From Sutterella sp047777475 (GTDB taxonomy: Bacteria > Pseudomonadota > Gammaproteobacteria > Burkholderiales > Burkholderiaceae_F): a stretch of 64,000 bases of DNA. The notes under the pieces are model-generated. The model had not been told where the DNA came from. It made no database searches and worked only from the letters and a program-made list of their open reading frames with translations. How positions within the stretch are numbered: the first letter of the stretch is position 1; each line of letters begins with the position of its first letter. Position numbers and translations under genes: made by a program. This document shows, piece by piece, positions 25,797-34,328 of this stretch. The DNA is taken from the NCBI GenBank assembly GCA_047777475.1, contig JBKEET010000001.1, positions 186,001-250,000 on the forward strand, read 5' to 3'.

Positions 25797-25873
25797 CGGC
25801 GGCGGCCCTCGGACGCCGCGATTTCAGCCATAATTCCATAACCATAAAAACCAGAGACAGGCTTTATTCGATC

Positions 25874-26542
25874 ATGATGTCGTCTTCCTCCGCAGCGTCG
25901 CTCATACAGGCGATCTGCGTCTATGCCATCCCCCTGATCTTCGCGATCACGATGCACGAGTCCGCCCACGGCTGGGCGGCGAAAAAGCTCGGCGACAACA
26001 CCGCCTGGATGCTCGGGCGCGTGACGCTCAACCCGATCCCGCACATCGACCCGGTGGGCACCATCCTCATCCCGGGCGCGCTGCTGCTCTGGTCGGTCTT
26101 CTCGGGCACGGCGGGCTTCCTCTTCGGGTGGGCCAAGCCCGTGCCGATCAACCCGCGCAATTTCCGCAACTTCAACCGCGACTGGATGCTCGTGGCGCTT
26201 GCGGGCCCGGGCTCCAACCTGCTGCAGGCCGTGCTCTGGACGGTGCTCCTCAAAATCCTCATCGTGGCGACGGGCGACGCGAACGGCTTCTTCGTGCAGA
26301 TGGCCGTGGCGGGCATCGAGACGAACCTCATGCTCATGGCCTTCAACCTCATCCCGATCCCGCCGCTCGACGGCGGAAGGGTGCTCCGCGGCCTGCTCCC
26401 GCGGCAGCTTGCCAACGCGCTCGACCGCATCGAGCCCTACGGCATGGCGATCATCATCGTGCTCATGGTCGCCGGCGGCCTCTGGTACTTCGCCAAGCCC
26501 TTCCTGCTCTTCGGGCAGTGGATCGTGAACCTTTTCCTCTGA
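25874..26542 (+). CDS. Site-2 protease family (M50) membrane metalloprotease
   Basis: A 222-residue inner-membrane protein starting at MMSSSSAASL; which of the two adjacent Met codons is used is unclear. The zinc motif HExxH is in helix 1-2 (TMHESAHGWAA) and the second motif NLIPIPPLDGGRVL carries the third metal ligand Asp. This is the short, PDZ-less Rv1734/YwhC-like type found in many bacteria next to PHP or trpS genes. Its substrate is unknown. It follows the PHP gene after 77 bases and precedes the methyltransferase by 10 bases. Confidence 0.93.
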   Translation: MMSSSSAASLIQAICVYAIPLIFAITMHESAHGWAAKKLGDNTAWMLGRVTLNPIPHIDPVGTILIPGALLLWSVFSGTAGFLFGWAKPVPINPRNFRNFNRDWMLVALAGPGSNLLQAVLWTVLLKILIVATGDANGFFVQMAVAGIETNLMLMAFNLIPIPPLDGGRVLRGLLPRQLANALDRIEPYGMAIIIVLMVAGGLWYFAKPFLLFGQWIVNLFL

Positions 26543-26552
26543 GGAGCGCACC

Positions 26553-27104
26553 ATGGCGAAAATGACCGGAGCCCCGCAGCATCCCTCCGACTGGGTGCTG
26601 CGCTGGAAGCACCTGATCGGCCGCGGCGAAGTGCTCGACGTCGCCTGCGGGCAGGGCCGCCACACGGCGATGCTCCGCCTCGAGGGGCGGCAGGTGCTCG
26701 CCTGCGACATCGACGTCTCGGACGTGGAATGGCTCTCCGACGACCCGCTCGTCACGGTCGAGTGCCGCGACCTCGAAAACGAGCCCTGGCCCTGGGCGCC
26801 GGAGCGCTTCGCGGGCATCATCGTGACGAACTACCTCTGCCGCAAGCACTTCCCTCACTATTGGGAGAGCCTGCGGCCCGAAGGGATCTTCATCATGGAA
26901 ACCTTCACCGAAGCCAACGGCATGATCTGGGGGCACCCGAAGAACCCCGACCATTTCCTGAAGGAGGGCGAGCTCCTCTCGCTCATGCCCCGCGGCGCGC
27001 GCCTCATCGCCTACGAGGAGGGCGTCAAGCCCTCGGGCTGGTGCGTCGCGCGCACGGTCTGGGCCAAGCCCGGCGACGCCACCCCTTACGGCTACGATCT
27101 TTGA
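26553..27104 (+). CDS. Class I SAM-dependent methyltransferase (TehB-like)
   Basis: A 183-residue cytoplasmic protein with the SAM-binding motif I (VLDVACGQGRHTAML), an acidic residue at the end of strand 2 (ACDIDVSD) and the post-I segment TVECRDLEN. The motif IV region reads GIIVTNYLCRKHF. The substrate is not known; small proteins like this are often annotated as tellurite-resistance or generic methyltransferases. It follows the site-2 protease gene after 10 bases, suggesting co-transcription. Confidence 0.88.
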   Translation: MAKMTGAPQHPSDWVLRWKHLIGRGEVLDVACGQGRHTAMLRLEGRQVLACDIDVSDVEWLSDDPLVTVECRDLENEPWPWAPERFAGIIVTNYLCRKHFPHYWESLRPEGIFIMETFTEANGMIWGHPKNPDHFLKEGELLSLMPRGARLIAYEEGVKPSGWCVARTVWAKPGDATPYGYDL

Positions 27105-27265
27105 CAACGCCGCGTAACACTTTTTAATGCAGGCCGCGCGGCGTCCCGCAGTGCTTTTTTGCTAAACTCAGCAAGTTGCATCGCCGCCTGCCGCCGCGGG
27201 CACGGTCCGCGGCCCTGATGACGCGCTGCAAAGGGCGCATTTCAACACAAGGAATCAATTTTTCA

Positions 27266-28438
27266 ATGTCCAATCGTTCGCTGCGCACCGCGATCGTCGT
27301 TTCCGCCGCTGTGGTTTTGAGCGGATGCGACGTTCTCGGCGTCAATTTCACTGACGATAAAGTCAAATACGAATCTTCCAACACCCGTGCCAACCTCGAA
27401 GTGCCGCCCGATCTGACGCCGGTTCCCAATGAGAACCGCTACGCGGTGCCGGACCGCCCGGGCGTGGTGAGCGCCAACGCCGAGGCCGCCAAGGCGGCCG
27501 CTCAGGGCGACACGTCCGCGCAGGGCGAGGACCGCAGCAAGAACATCGTCAAGCGCACGGTGGTCTCCAAGGTCATGCGCGAGGGCAACGAGCGCTGGCT
27601 GCGCGTCAACGTCGAGGCCGACAAGCTCTGGCCGGTGGTGCAGGACTTCTGGACGAACGTCGGCCTGCAGATCAAGCGCCAGGACGCCAAGACCGGCTAC
27701 CTTGAGACGGAATGGGCCGAGAACAAGGCCCGCCTGCCGCAGGACATCATCCGCGCCACGATCGGCAAGGTGCTCGACTTCGCCTATTCGACGGGCGAGC
27801 GCGACCAGTACCGCTGCCGTGTCGAGCGCAACGCCGACGGCACGAGCGACGTGTTCGTGACGCACCGCTCCATGGTCGAGGTGGTCACGGGCGCGCAGAA
27901 CGACTCCACGATGTGGCAGCCCGGCCCGAGCGATCCGACGCTCGAGGCGGAAATGATGCAGCGCCTCGCGCTGCACATCGACGCGCAGTTCAACCCCGAG
28001 GCCGAGCCGCTCAAGAAGGCTGACGTCGAGAAGCAGTTCACGCCTGATGTGCCCAAGCAGGCCAGGAGCGAGATCGTCAAGGCCGCCGACGGCAGCGCCG
28101 AAGCGGTGCTCTTGAGCGAGCCCTACGACCGCGCCTGGCGCACGGTGGGCCTCGTCGTCGACCGCATGGGCTTCGAGCTCGTCGACCGCGACAGGTCTTC
28201 CGGCTTCTACCAGGTGCGCTACCTCGATCCGAAGTACGAGGAGCGCGAGAAGTCGAAGAGAGGCTTCTTCTCGAGGATGTTCAACTCCGACGCGGCCGTC
28301 GAAGTGCCCGAGTACCGCATCCGCCTTGCGGGCGAAGGCGACAAGACCCGCATCACGGTCGTGGGCGGCGACGGCTCCGCGGACAAGACGGGCGTCGCGC
28401 CCACCATTCTCACGCTGCTTGCCGAGCAGCTGCGCTGA
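27266..28438 (+). CDS. bamC: Outer membrane assembly lipoprotein BamC
   Basis: The start is ATG at 27266, with AAGGAA upstream. The product is 390 residues with a lipoprotein signal (VVLSGCDVLG). A conserved unstructured N-terminal stretch (EVPPDLTPVPNENRY, the segment that binds BamD in E. coli) is followed by two helix-grip domains (about 110-215 and 270-385). It is a nonessential part of the BAM complex that inserts outer-membrane beta-barrels such as the porins. It stands alone here, followed by a terminator. Confidence 0.9.
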   Translation: MSNRSLRTAIVVSAAVVLSGCDVLGVNFTDDKVKYESSNTRANLEVPPDLTPVPNENRYAVPDRPGVVSANAEAAKAAAQGDTSAQGEDRSKNIVKRTVVSKVMREGNERWLRVNVEADKLWPVVQDFWTNVGLQIKRQDAKTGYLETEWAENKARLPQDIIRATIGKVLDFAYSTGERDQYRCRVERNADGTSDVFVTHRSMVEVVTGAQNDSTMWQPGPSDPTLEAEMMQRLALHIDAQFNPEAEPLKKADVEKQFTPDVPKQARSEIVKAADGSAEAVLLSEPYDRAWRTVGLVVDRMGFELVDRDRSSGFYQVRYLDPKYEEREKSKRGFFSRMFNSDAAVEVPEYRIRLAGEGDKTRITVVGGDGSADKTGVAPTILTLLAEQLR

Positions 28439-28483
28439 TAAGGGCGGACGGAAGGCCGCGCGCTTTCCGTCCTCAGCCCGTCA

Positions 28484-28520
28484 GGCCCCGGACGGGCTCG
28501 AGGAGCCGCCGGGGCTTTTT
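28484..28520 (+). terminator. Terminator after bamC
   Basis: An 8-bp GC stem (GGCCCCGG-type arm with CCGGGGC) and a run of five T, 45 bases past the bamC stop. Confidence 0.75.
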
Positions 28521-28537
28521 CTCTGCGGAGGGATTCG

Positions 28538-29311
28538 ATGTCGGTTGCGCTTAACGAAGTGCTGACGCTCTCGGTGAAGGGCAGGGCATGCCGCGAAGCC
28601 TACTGGCTTTCGCTCTTTGTCGCGCTCGTGCTCTATTCGCTCGCGGGGCTTCTCTGGGGCGTCGCGGCGGTCGCGGGCGGCGCCGGCCTTATCCTGCAGT
28701 CCGTCGCGGCGGTCCTCATGCTCGCGGTCACGGTCTTCACGGTCGCGGCCGTCGTGCGGCGGCTCCACGACATCAGCTACAGCGGCGTCGCGGCGCTTTT
28801 CATGCTCGTGCCCGGCGTGCAGATCATCGTGATGGTGATCCTCGGGCTCGTGCCCGGCAAGAAGGGCCTCAACCGCTTTGGGCCCGACCCGCTCGCGATC
28901 ATGACGATCGACGACTCGGTGCCGTCGGCCAACCCGGCTCCCGCGCGCATTTATCCCGCGCCGGCCGCCCGCGCCGCGCAGGCGGCGGCCGCCGCCGGCA
29001 GCGAAGCCGCGGCGGTGAAGGCGAGCGAGCCCGATCCGCTCGACGTGCCCGTGCGCGAGGTGAGGGAGACGCCCGAGGCGGAGGTGCTCGACGCGCCCGC
29101 CGGGGACGACGCCTACGACGCCGCGCCGCACGAGGACACGCCCGCCGACCTTTACGAGAAGGCGGCCTTCCTCACGAAGAACGAGTCGCTTTCGGTGCGC
29201 ATCCAGGTGAAGTGCCGCTACGTCGAGAAGCTGCGCAAGCTGCTCGCGAAGGGCCGCATCTCGCAGCAGGAGTACGAACTCTGGAAGCGGCGCATCATGC
29301 AGCTGAAGTAA
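28538..29311 (+). CDS. DUF805 membrane protein with SHOCT-like C-terminal segment
   Basis: A 257-residue protein in three parts. Residues 1-125 are a DUF805 membrane domain with three or four helices, the RRLHDISYSG motif and the closing NRFGPDP. Residues about 130-205 are a low-complexity linker rich in Ala, Pro and acid residues. Residues about 207-257 form a helical tail with KLRKLLAKGRISQQEYELWK, which resembles the SHOCT oligomerisation motif. No known function. Another DUF805 protein follows after 12 bases, and an FKBP isomerase overlaps that, suggesting a three-gene envelope operon. Confidence 0.8.
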   Translation: MSVALNEVLTLSVKGRACREAYWLSLFVALVLYSLAGLLWGVAAVAGGAGLILQSVAAVLMLAVTVFTVAAVVRRLHDISYSGVAALFMLVPGVQIIVMVILGLVPGKKGLNRFGPDPLAIMTIDDSVPSANPAPARIYPAPAARAAQAAAAAGSEAAAVKASEPDPLDVPVREVRETPEAEVLDAPAGDDAYDAAPHEDTPADLYEKAAFLTKNESLSVRIQVKCRYVEKLRKLLAKGRISQQEYELWKRRIMQLK

Positions 29312-29323
29312 GGGGTGCGGGTC

Positions 29324-29719
29324 ATGCGCGGCGCGCTCGTCCGGCTCGCTTACGCCTTTTACCCGCAGCGCCGCAGCACCCGCGCGCAGTTCGCGCGCGA
29401 CCTCGCGGCGGCCGCCGCGCTCCTTGCGCTCCTCTGGCTTTCGCTCGATCCGATCGCGGACGCGGAGTGGATCAGCGACGCGGCGCTTGAGAAAATCGGA
29501 CTTTATGCGGTTCCGCTCTGCGTGAACCTGATAATTTGCTTTCTGCTCGCTGCCTGCGCGCGGCGGCTGCACGACCTCGGCGCCTCGGGCGCCTGGGCGC
29601 TGCTGCTCGCCGTGCCGGCGGTGAATATGGTTTTTGTCATCCTGCTCCTTGCGCTGCCCGGACGGCCTTATCCGACGGGCTGGCCGCGCGTGAGCGGGAA
29701 ATCGGAGAAAAAGGAATGA
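29324..29719 (+). CDS. DUF805 family membrane protein
   Basis: The start is taken at ATG 29324, 10 bases from AAGGGG; a GTG at 29315 is the alternative. The product is 131 residues with helices at about 26-42, 62-78 and 91-114 and the DUF805 motif ARRLHDLGASGAW. The stop overlaps the start of the FKBP gene by 4 bases (ATGA). Function unknown; it is the third DUF805 protein of the window and is shorter at the C terminus than its upstream neighbour. Confidence 0.8.
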   Translation: MRGALVRLAYAFYPQRRSTRAQFARDLAAAAALLALLWLSLDPIADAEWISDAALEKIGLYAVPLCVNLIICFLLAACARRLHDLGASGAWALLLAVPAVNMVFVILLLALPGRPYPTGWPRVSGKSEKKE

Positions 29720-30366
29720 CGCTTTCCGTTAAGAAAGACATGCTCGTGACGCTCCATGTGCGCATGGCCGACATGAGCGGCAAGGTGCTCGAGGAGACGG
29801 GTCCCGAGGGGATCACCTACCTGCACGGGCACGGCGACATTTTCCCGAAGATCGAAAAGGCGCTCGAGGGGCGCTTCCAGGGCGAAGGCTTCGTGATCAA
29901 GCTCGAGCCCGAGGAGGCCTTCGGGCAGTACGACTCGGACGCGATCGAGATGGTTCCCGTGAAGTCGCTCGGCGATCCCGAGACGATTGTGCCCGGCCTT
30001 GTCTTCGAGGGCATCCCGGGGCGCCGCACCGACGGGCGCTGGCGCGTCACCGACGTGGCCGACGGCATGGCCGTGCTCGAGACGAACCACCCGCTTGCGG
30101 GCCTCGCGCTGCAGTTCGAGATCAAGGTCCTCAAGATCGAGCCTGCGCCGTCCGACGAGGACGCCGTGGGCAACGACTCGGTCGTGGTGCCGAGCTTCAT
30201 TTCGGTGCCCGACAAGATCGTCGACGAGGGCGACGGGGAAGATCCCTCGGACGAGGAGATGGATCGCGCGCTCGAAGGCCGCCGCGCCGAATCGGCCGCG
30301 GCCGCCGCGGCCGACGACACGCCGATGGGCCGCATGGCCTCGAAGCCGCCGCGCATCATCCGCTGA
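29716..30366 (+). CDS. SlyD-like FKBP-type peptidyl-prolyl isomerase with acidic tail
   Basis: A 216-residue protein starting at ATG 29716 after AAAAAGGA. Residues 1-150 are an FKBP domain with an inserted chaperone flap, the SlyD layout (TLHVRMADMSGKVLEET, then EPEEAFGQYD and FEGIPGR). No export signal is present, so it is probably cytoplasmic. The SlyD His/Cys-rich nickel tail is absent; instead there is an acidic and Ala-rich C-terminal extension of about 60 residues. It likely helps folding of proteins made nearby or in general. Translationally coupled to the DUF805 gene before it. Confidence 0.9.
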   Translation: MTLSVKKDMLVTLHVRMADMSGKVLEETGPEGITYLHGHGDIFPKIEKALEGRFQGEGFVIKLEPEEAFGQYDSDAIEMVPVKSLGDPETIVPGLVFEGIPGRRTDGRWRVTDVADGMAVLETNHPLAGLALQFEIKVLKIEPAPSDEDAVGNDSVVVPSFISVPDKIVDEGDGEDPSDEEMDRALEGRRAESAAAAAADDTPMGRMASKPPRIIR

Positions 30367-30392
30367 AAAAGCGCGCCGAAGCCGATCGCAGG

Positions 30393-30436
30393 GCCCCTGC
30401 CTCCCTCTGCAGGGAAGCGGGGGCTTCGCTTTTTCG
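30393..30436 (+). terminator. Terminator after the FKBP gene
   Basis: An imperfect GC hairpin (GCCCCTGC/TCCCT with AGGGA/GCGGGGGC) with a downstream TTTTT, 26 bases past the stop. Confidence 0.65.
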
Positions 30437-30468
30437 GGCGCACTCAGGCCCTTTGCGGCTTCCCGCAG

Positions 30469-30512
30469 AAAAAAAGCGCTGCCCCGCCAAAGGTAGGAAG
30501 CGGGGCAAGCGC
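30469..30512 (-). terminator. Terminator of the dcuC-like gene
   Basis: Read leftward, GCGCTTGCCCCGC pairs with GCGGGGCAGCGC and runs into seven T. It is the end of the porin-carrier unit. Confidence 0.85.
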
Positions 30513-30567
30513 CTGCAAAACAGCCGGGCCGCTATGGGATCCTGCAGGGCCCGGCGAGTGCTGACTG

Positions 30568-31953
30568 TCAGAAGAAGGCGACGGTGACGCCGAGCGCCAC
30601 GGCCAGGCCGCAGAGGCACGGTATCCACGTGCGGCGCACGACGGTGAGCGGCGACACGCCGGCGAAGCCCGACACAATGATGATGACGCCGGCGACGGGG
30701 GAGAGCGGGCGGAGGAATTCGCTCGAGAGCTGCATCATCATCGCGAGCGTCGCGGGATCCCCGCCGAGGGCGGTCGCCACCGAGGGGGCGATCGGCACCA
30801 GGCCGGTGAAGGCGGCGACGCCCGAGCCGGTGAGAATGGTCACGATGCCGATGACGACGGCCATGACCAGGCCCGTGCCCATCATGCCGAAGCCCGCGCC
30901 GCGGGCGGCGTCAATGAGAAGCGAGACGACGCCGGCGTTCTTCAGGCCTTCGGCGAAAAGGGCGGCCACGAAAATCAGGCCGACGACGCTCTGCATCATG
31001 TGTCCCATGCCCTTGAACATCGCGAAGCCGTCGGAGAAGACCTTCGCCGGATCGCGCCGCCAGGCGAGGTCGACGAGGAGGCCGAAGACCCAGCCCATGA
31101 ACATGGCCGTCGCGACGTCGAGGACGACGGTCTTGTAGACCATCTTGTTGAAGATGAACAGCAGCACGAGCGGGACGAGCGGGAGCAGGGCGTAAAAAGC
31201 CGGGAGTCCCTTGGCCTTGGAAGCCTTTGCCGCGACGGCACTGGGATCGGCCTTGACGAGCAGGCCCGCCGCGGTGTCCTTGCGGTCGTAGTAGGACTGC
31301 ACGAGCACGTGCACGACGACCGTGGCCAGGATGGCGGGCACGGCCACGGGAAGCTGGTATTTGATGAGGTAGGTCATCGGATCGACGCCCGCGGTGTTGG
31401 CGGCGAGCACGGCGATGGCCGACGAGGGCGCGTAGCTGATCACGAGGACGGAGCCGATCACGGCTGCGGCCGCGACGCCCGAGACGCCGATGCCGATCAG
31501 GAGGGGATAAACCGAGACGGCGAGCAGCATCGCCATGCCGGCCGCGCTCGTGACGACCAAGCCGAGGAAATGCCCCAGCAGGAAGACAGCGCCGAGAACC
31601 AGGTAAGGGCTCTTCAGGTGCTGCAGCGGCTTGAGGCAGAGCGCCACGAGCTTGTCGGTTGCGCCGATCTGGTCCATGTAGGCGGCAAAGCCGCCGGCGA
31701 CAAGGATGATGAAGCCGGTCGATGCGGCCTGGTGCTTGGAGAGGGCGGAGAGCAGCGCAAAGAGGTCGAACCCGATGAAGCCCGTGCTGCGGGCGCCCTT
31801 GGGCATGATGCTGTCCATGCCGCCGAGGATGGCAAGGAGATTGAGGGCGAGGCCGGCAAAGAGCAGCAGGACGTTGACCTGCAGCTTCTTGACGATGCCC
31901 ACGCCCGTCAGCACCACGATGATCAGCGCGATGTAAGGCATGAAGTCATGCAT
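30568..31953 (-). CDS. dcuC: DcuC-family anaerobic C4-dicarboxylate carrier
   Basis: A 461-residue inner-membrane carrier with about 12 helices. Similarity to E. coli DcuC (461 residues) is clear along its length: GGFAAYMDQIGATDK, LKPLQHLKSPYLVLG, PAFYALLPLVPLVLLF and the C-terminal LSPVAGVIIIVSG. DcuC exchanges or exports succinate and fumarate under anaerobic conditions. It follows the porin gene after 42 bases, so the two are probably one transcript. The nearby ArgH-type lyase should release fumarate, so a role in fumarate-succinate exchange is likely; uptake of the lyase substrate is a less likely alternative. Confidence 0.9.
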   Translation of the reverse strand: MHDFMPYIALIIVVLTGVGIVKKLQVNVLLLFAGLALNLLAILGGMDSIMPKGARSTGFIGFDLFALLSALSKHQAASTGFIILVAGGFAAYMDQIGATDKLVALCLKPLQHLKSPYLVLGAVFLLGHFLGLVVTSAAGMAMLLAVSVYPLLIGIGVSGVAAAAVIGSVLVISYAPSSAIAVLAANTAGVDPMTYLIKYQLPVAVPAILATVVVHVLVQSYYDRKDTAAGLLVKADPSAVAAKASKAKGLPAFYALLPLVPLVLLFIFNKMVYKTVVLDVATAMFMGWVFGLLVDLAWRRDPAKVFSDGFAMFKGMGHMMQSVVGLIFVAALFAEGLKNAGVVSLLIDAARGAGFGMMGTGLVMAVVIGIVTILTGSGVAAFTGLVPIAPSVATALGGDPATLAMMMQLSSEFLRPLSPVAGVIIIVSGFAGVSPLTVVRRTWIPCLCGLAVALGVTVAFF

Positions 31954-31995
31954 TTTCAGTGATCCTCAGATAGGAAAGAGGGGAGGAAAGGAATC

Positions 31996-33087
31996 TCAGA
32001 AGCGGTGGACGATGCCGACGCTCAGTTCCTCGCCGTCGATGCGCCGGTACTGGCCGGAGGAAAGCTCTCCTTCGAGCTTCTGGCGGACCCAGCCGAGGTC
32101 GGCGTAGAACTCCGTGCGCTTGGAAAGCGAATAGTCGAAGCCGAGCGAAGCGGACCAGCGCTTGACGTCCGTTGCCGTTGAATCGGCGCCGTCGGCGTCG
32201 GTGTAGCCGCCGCCGATTTTTGCGCGGCCGCCGAACATCGGCCACTGCAGCGCGGCGAGCACGCCGAAGCCGTCGTAGCGGCCCGCGGCGGCGTGGCGGT
32301 AAGGCTTCCAGTCGGAGCCGACGGCATTGAGCGCGCCGTTTTCGAAATACTGGAAATAGATGTAGGGCTTGACGAAGCCGAAGTCGTAGTTGGCGGCGGC
32401 GGTGACGGACCAGGGATCGTTCCACGTCTTCGATTCCTCGGAGTCGAGGAAGATCTTGTCGGCAAGGAGCAGGGCCACGGCCTTGCCCTTGCGGTAGCGG
32501 GCGGCAACCGCCGCATAGCGGTCGTCGCTGTTGGTGTGCGCGCCTTCGTCGTTCATGGCGAGCGACTACTGCGCATGGAAGGTCCAGCCGCTGAAGTCGG
32601 GCGAGCGGTAGGTGATCGCGTTGTTGGTCGTGAGATAGGTGCCGCTCGTAATGTATTTCTGACCGCCGATGTAGTTGCTCATCAGCGTCCCGAACGGGTA
32701 CATGATCGTGCCGGCAAGCGCAACCGAGCCGACGGGGCTCTTCAGCTGGCCGGTCTTGCCGAACGTGAAGCGGCCGATGCTGCCTTCGAGGTAAAGCACG
32801 GATTCGCGGGCCCAGAAGCTCGAGTCCTGCAGCGTGCCGTCGTCGGCGCGGAACTGATCCTCGAGAATGAAGCCGGCCTTCCAGCCGTTGGCGAGATCCT
32901 CGACGCCCTTGATGCCGAAGCGCGAGCCGTTGCGCTGGCCGGACTTGAGCTGCAGCTTCACGTCGTCGGCCTGCGAGTTTTGAGAAAGCGAGAAGCCCAT
33001 GTCGACGAGGCCGTAGAGCGTGACGCTCGAGGCGCACGCCGAGCCGGCGGCAAATAGGCAGGACAGCAAGAGGGCAGTTTTCTTCAT
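31996..33087 (-). pseudogene. Gram-negative porin interrupted by one in-frame amber stop
   Basis: Read as one frame the gene has 363 codons, beginning MKKTALLLSCLF (Sec signal) and SSVTLYGLVDMGFS (the Burkholderia-type porin opening) and ending in IVHRF, with the terminal Phe needed for BAM recognition. At 32566-32568 the frame has TAG in the context FHAQ-stop-SLAMNDEG, where these porins have a Tyr in the strand (AQYSL). TAG differs from either Tyr codon by one base. The parts before and after (173 and about 189 residues) are otherwise intact and in the same frame. It is therefore a fresh nonsense mutation, a sequencing error, or amber read-through. It should form trimeric outer-membrane pores. 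Upstream is the LysR gene, downstream dcuC. Confidence 0.88.
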
Positions 33088-33210
33088 GGCGGATCAGTCT
33101 CCTTTGAGGGGGTCTTGGTTGGAGCGGCGCTCAGACAAGGGGGCCTGAGCGCAGCACCCAGACATGATCCGTTGCGCAGATGTTCAGAGCAATGGCAAAA
33201 AAGTTCAGAA

Positions 33211-33234
33211 GATGTTGTTTATTTATGCAACATC
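33211..33234. repeat. Inverted repeat between lysR and porin
   Basis: Perfect 7-bp arms GATGTTG and CAACATC around a 10-base AT-rich loop, 4 bases past the lysR stop and 124 bases before the porin start. It could be the lysR terminator (a T-rich stretch follows leftward after 11 bases) or an operator of the porin promoter. Confidence 0.45.
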
Positions 33235-33237
33235 GGC

Positions 33238-34188
33238 TCAGAGATACCGCGACATCACCTTGTCCTGCTGTGCGATCAGGCGCTCGTAGCCGCGGCGGTA
33301 TTCCTCGATGAACGTCCTGATGCGCTTCAGGCGCATGAGTTCGGGGCGGGTGTAGATGTAAAGCTCTTCGGTGAGGCCGACCCAGCCGGGGAGGATGCGC
33401 ACCAGGCTGCCGCTTTCAACCTCGCGCCAGCAGTGCAGCTCCGCCAGCGCCGGGTGGATGCCGGCGCCGATCAGCGCGGCGCTCTTGGCCGTGGCGGCCG
33501 ACGTGAAGGTGAGCTCCCGCCGGAAGCGCAGCGGCACCGTGCGGCCGTCTTTCGTGAGGCTCGTCGCACTTTCGCGGATAGGGCTCTTGAAGGCAATGCC
33601 GATATGCGCCGCGAGCTCTTCGGGCGCTTTGGGCGTGCCGTGCCGGGCCAGGTAGTCGGGCGAGGCGCAGGGCACGAAGCGCCCGCTGCCGTAGCGGATC
33701 TGCACGTAGTTGGGGTGCACGGCGTCGGGACCGTAGGAGATGACGATGTCGAGCGGACCGGAGCGCGACGAAAAATCGATCGGCAGTCCGGCTGTGTATT
33801 CCGTGGCTTCCAAGTGCACTTCCGGATAGCGCCTGCTGAAATCGACGAGGAACGGGACCATGTAGGTTTCGAGGAGCGAGGGCGGCAGTCCGACGAGGAT
33901 GGGGCCCGACATATCGTCGGTGTTGGTCTTCAGCCTGGAAATCAAGTCGTCGTGGGCGGTCAGCATGGCCTGTGCGGCGGCAAGCGCCTCGCTGCCGTTG
34001 ACCGTGAGGCGCATCGGGTGGGAGGAGCGGTCGAAGAGATCGGTGCCGATGGCCGCCTCGAGGGAACTGATCACGCGGCTGATGCCGGGAGCATCGATGC
34101 CGAGCTCGTCGACGCTTTTGGAAATGGAGCCGTTGCGCGCCACGCTTTCAAAGATTTTCCAGCTTTCAAGATTCATATCCCGCCGCAT
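33238..34188 (-). CDS. LysR-family transcription regulator
   Basis: A 316-residue DNA-binding protein: winged helix-turn-helix at about 5-65 (WKIFESVARNGSISKSVDELGIDAPGISR, shown in part as FESVARNGSISKSV) and an effector-binding domain (about 95-300). The ATG at 34188 has AGGAA nearby; Met5 is an alternative start. It lies divergent to the lyase gene across 140 bases that contain a perfect inverted repeat and upstream of the porin-dcuC genes in the same direction. Such placement predicts control of the lyase and perhaps the porin-carrier unit, with the lyase substrate or a dicarboxylate as effector. Confidence 0.93.
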   Translation of the reverse strand: MRRDMNLESWKIFESVARNGSISKSVDELGIDAPGISRVISSLEAAIGTDLFDRSSHPMRLTVNGSEALAAAQAMLTAHDDLISRLKTNTDDMSGPILVGLPPSLLETYMVPFLVDFSRRYPEVHLEATEYTAGLPIDFSSRSGPLDIVISYGPDAVHPNYVQIRYGSGRFVPCASPDYLARHGTPKAPEELAAHIGIAFKSPIRESATSLTKDGRTVPLRFRRELTFTSAATAKSAALIGAGIHPALAELHCWREVESGSLVRILPGWVGLTEELYIYTRPELMRLKRIRTFIEEYRRGYERLIAQQDKVMSRYL

Positions 34189-34215
34189 GGTTCCTGCCTT
34201 TTTGCTGAAAACGAC

Positions 34216-34232
34216 AAGTTCTATTTGAACTT
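34216..34232. promoter_or_regulatory. Candidate LysR-type operator
   Basis: Perfect inverted repeat AAGTTC-5 bases-GAACTT in the 140-bp divergent gap between lysR and the lyase gene. A LysR-type site with T-N11-A character is contained in it. Position and symmetry fit autoregulation plus activation of the lyase. Confidence 0.5.
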
Positions 34233-34328
34233 ATTGCCATTGATGAGCACAACAGGGTTTTCCATACTCTGCGATGTGAAAATTAAGACGGCCGAAGCGA
34301 TTTCCTTCGGCAAACGGAGAATGAACCG

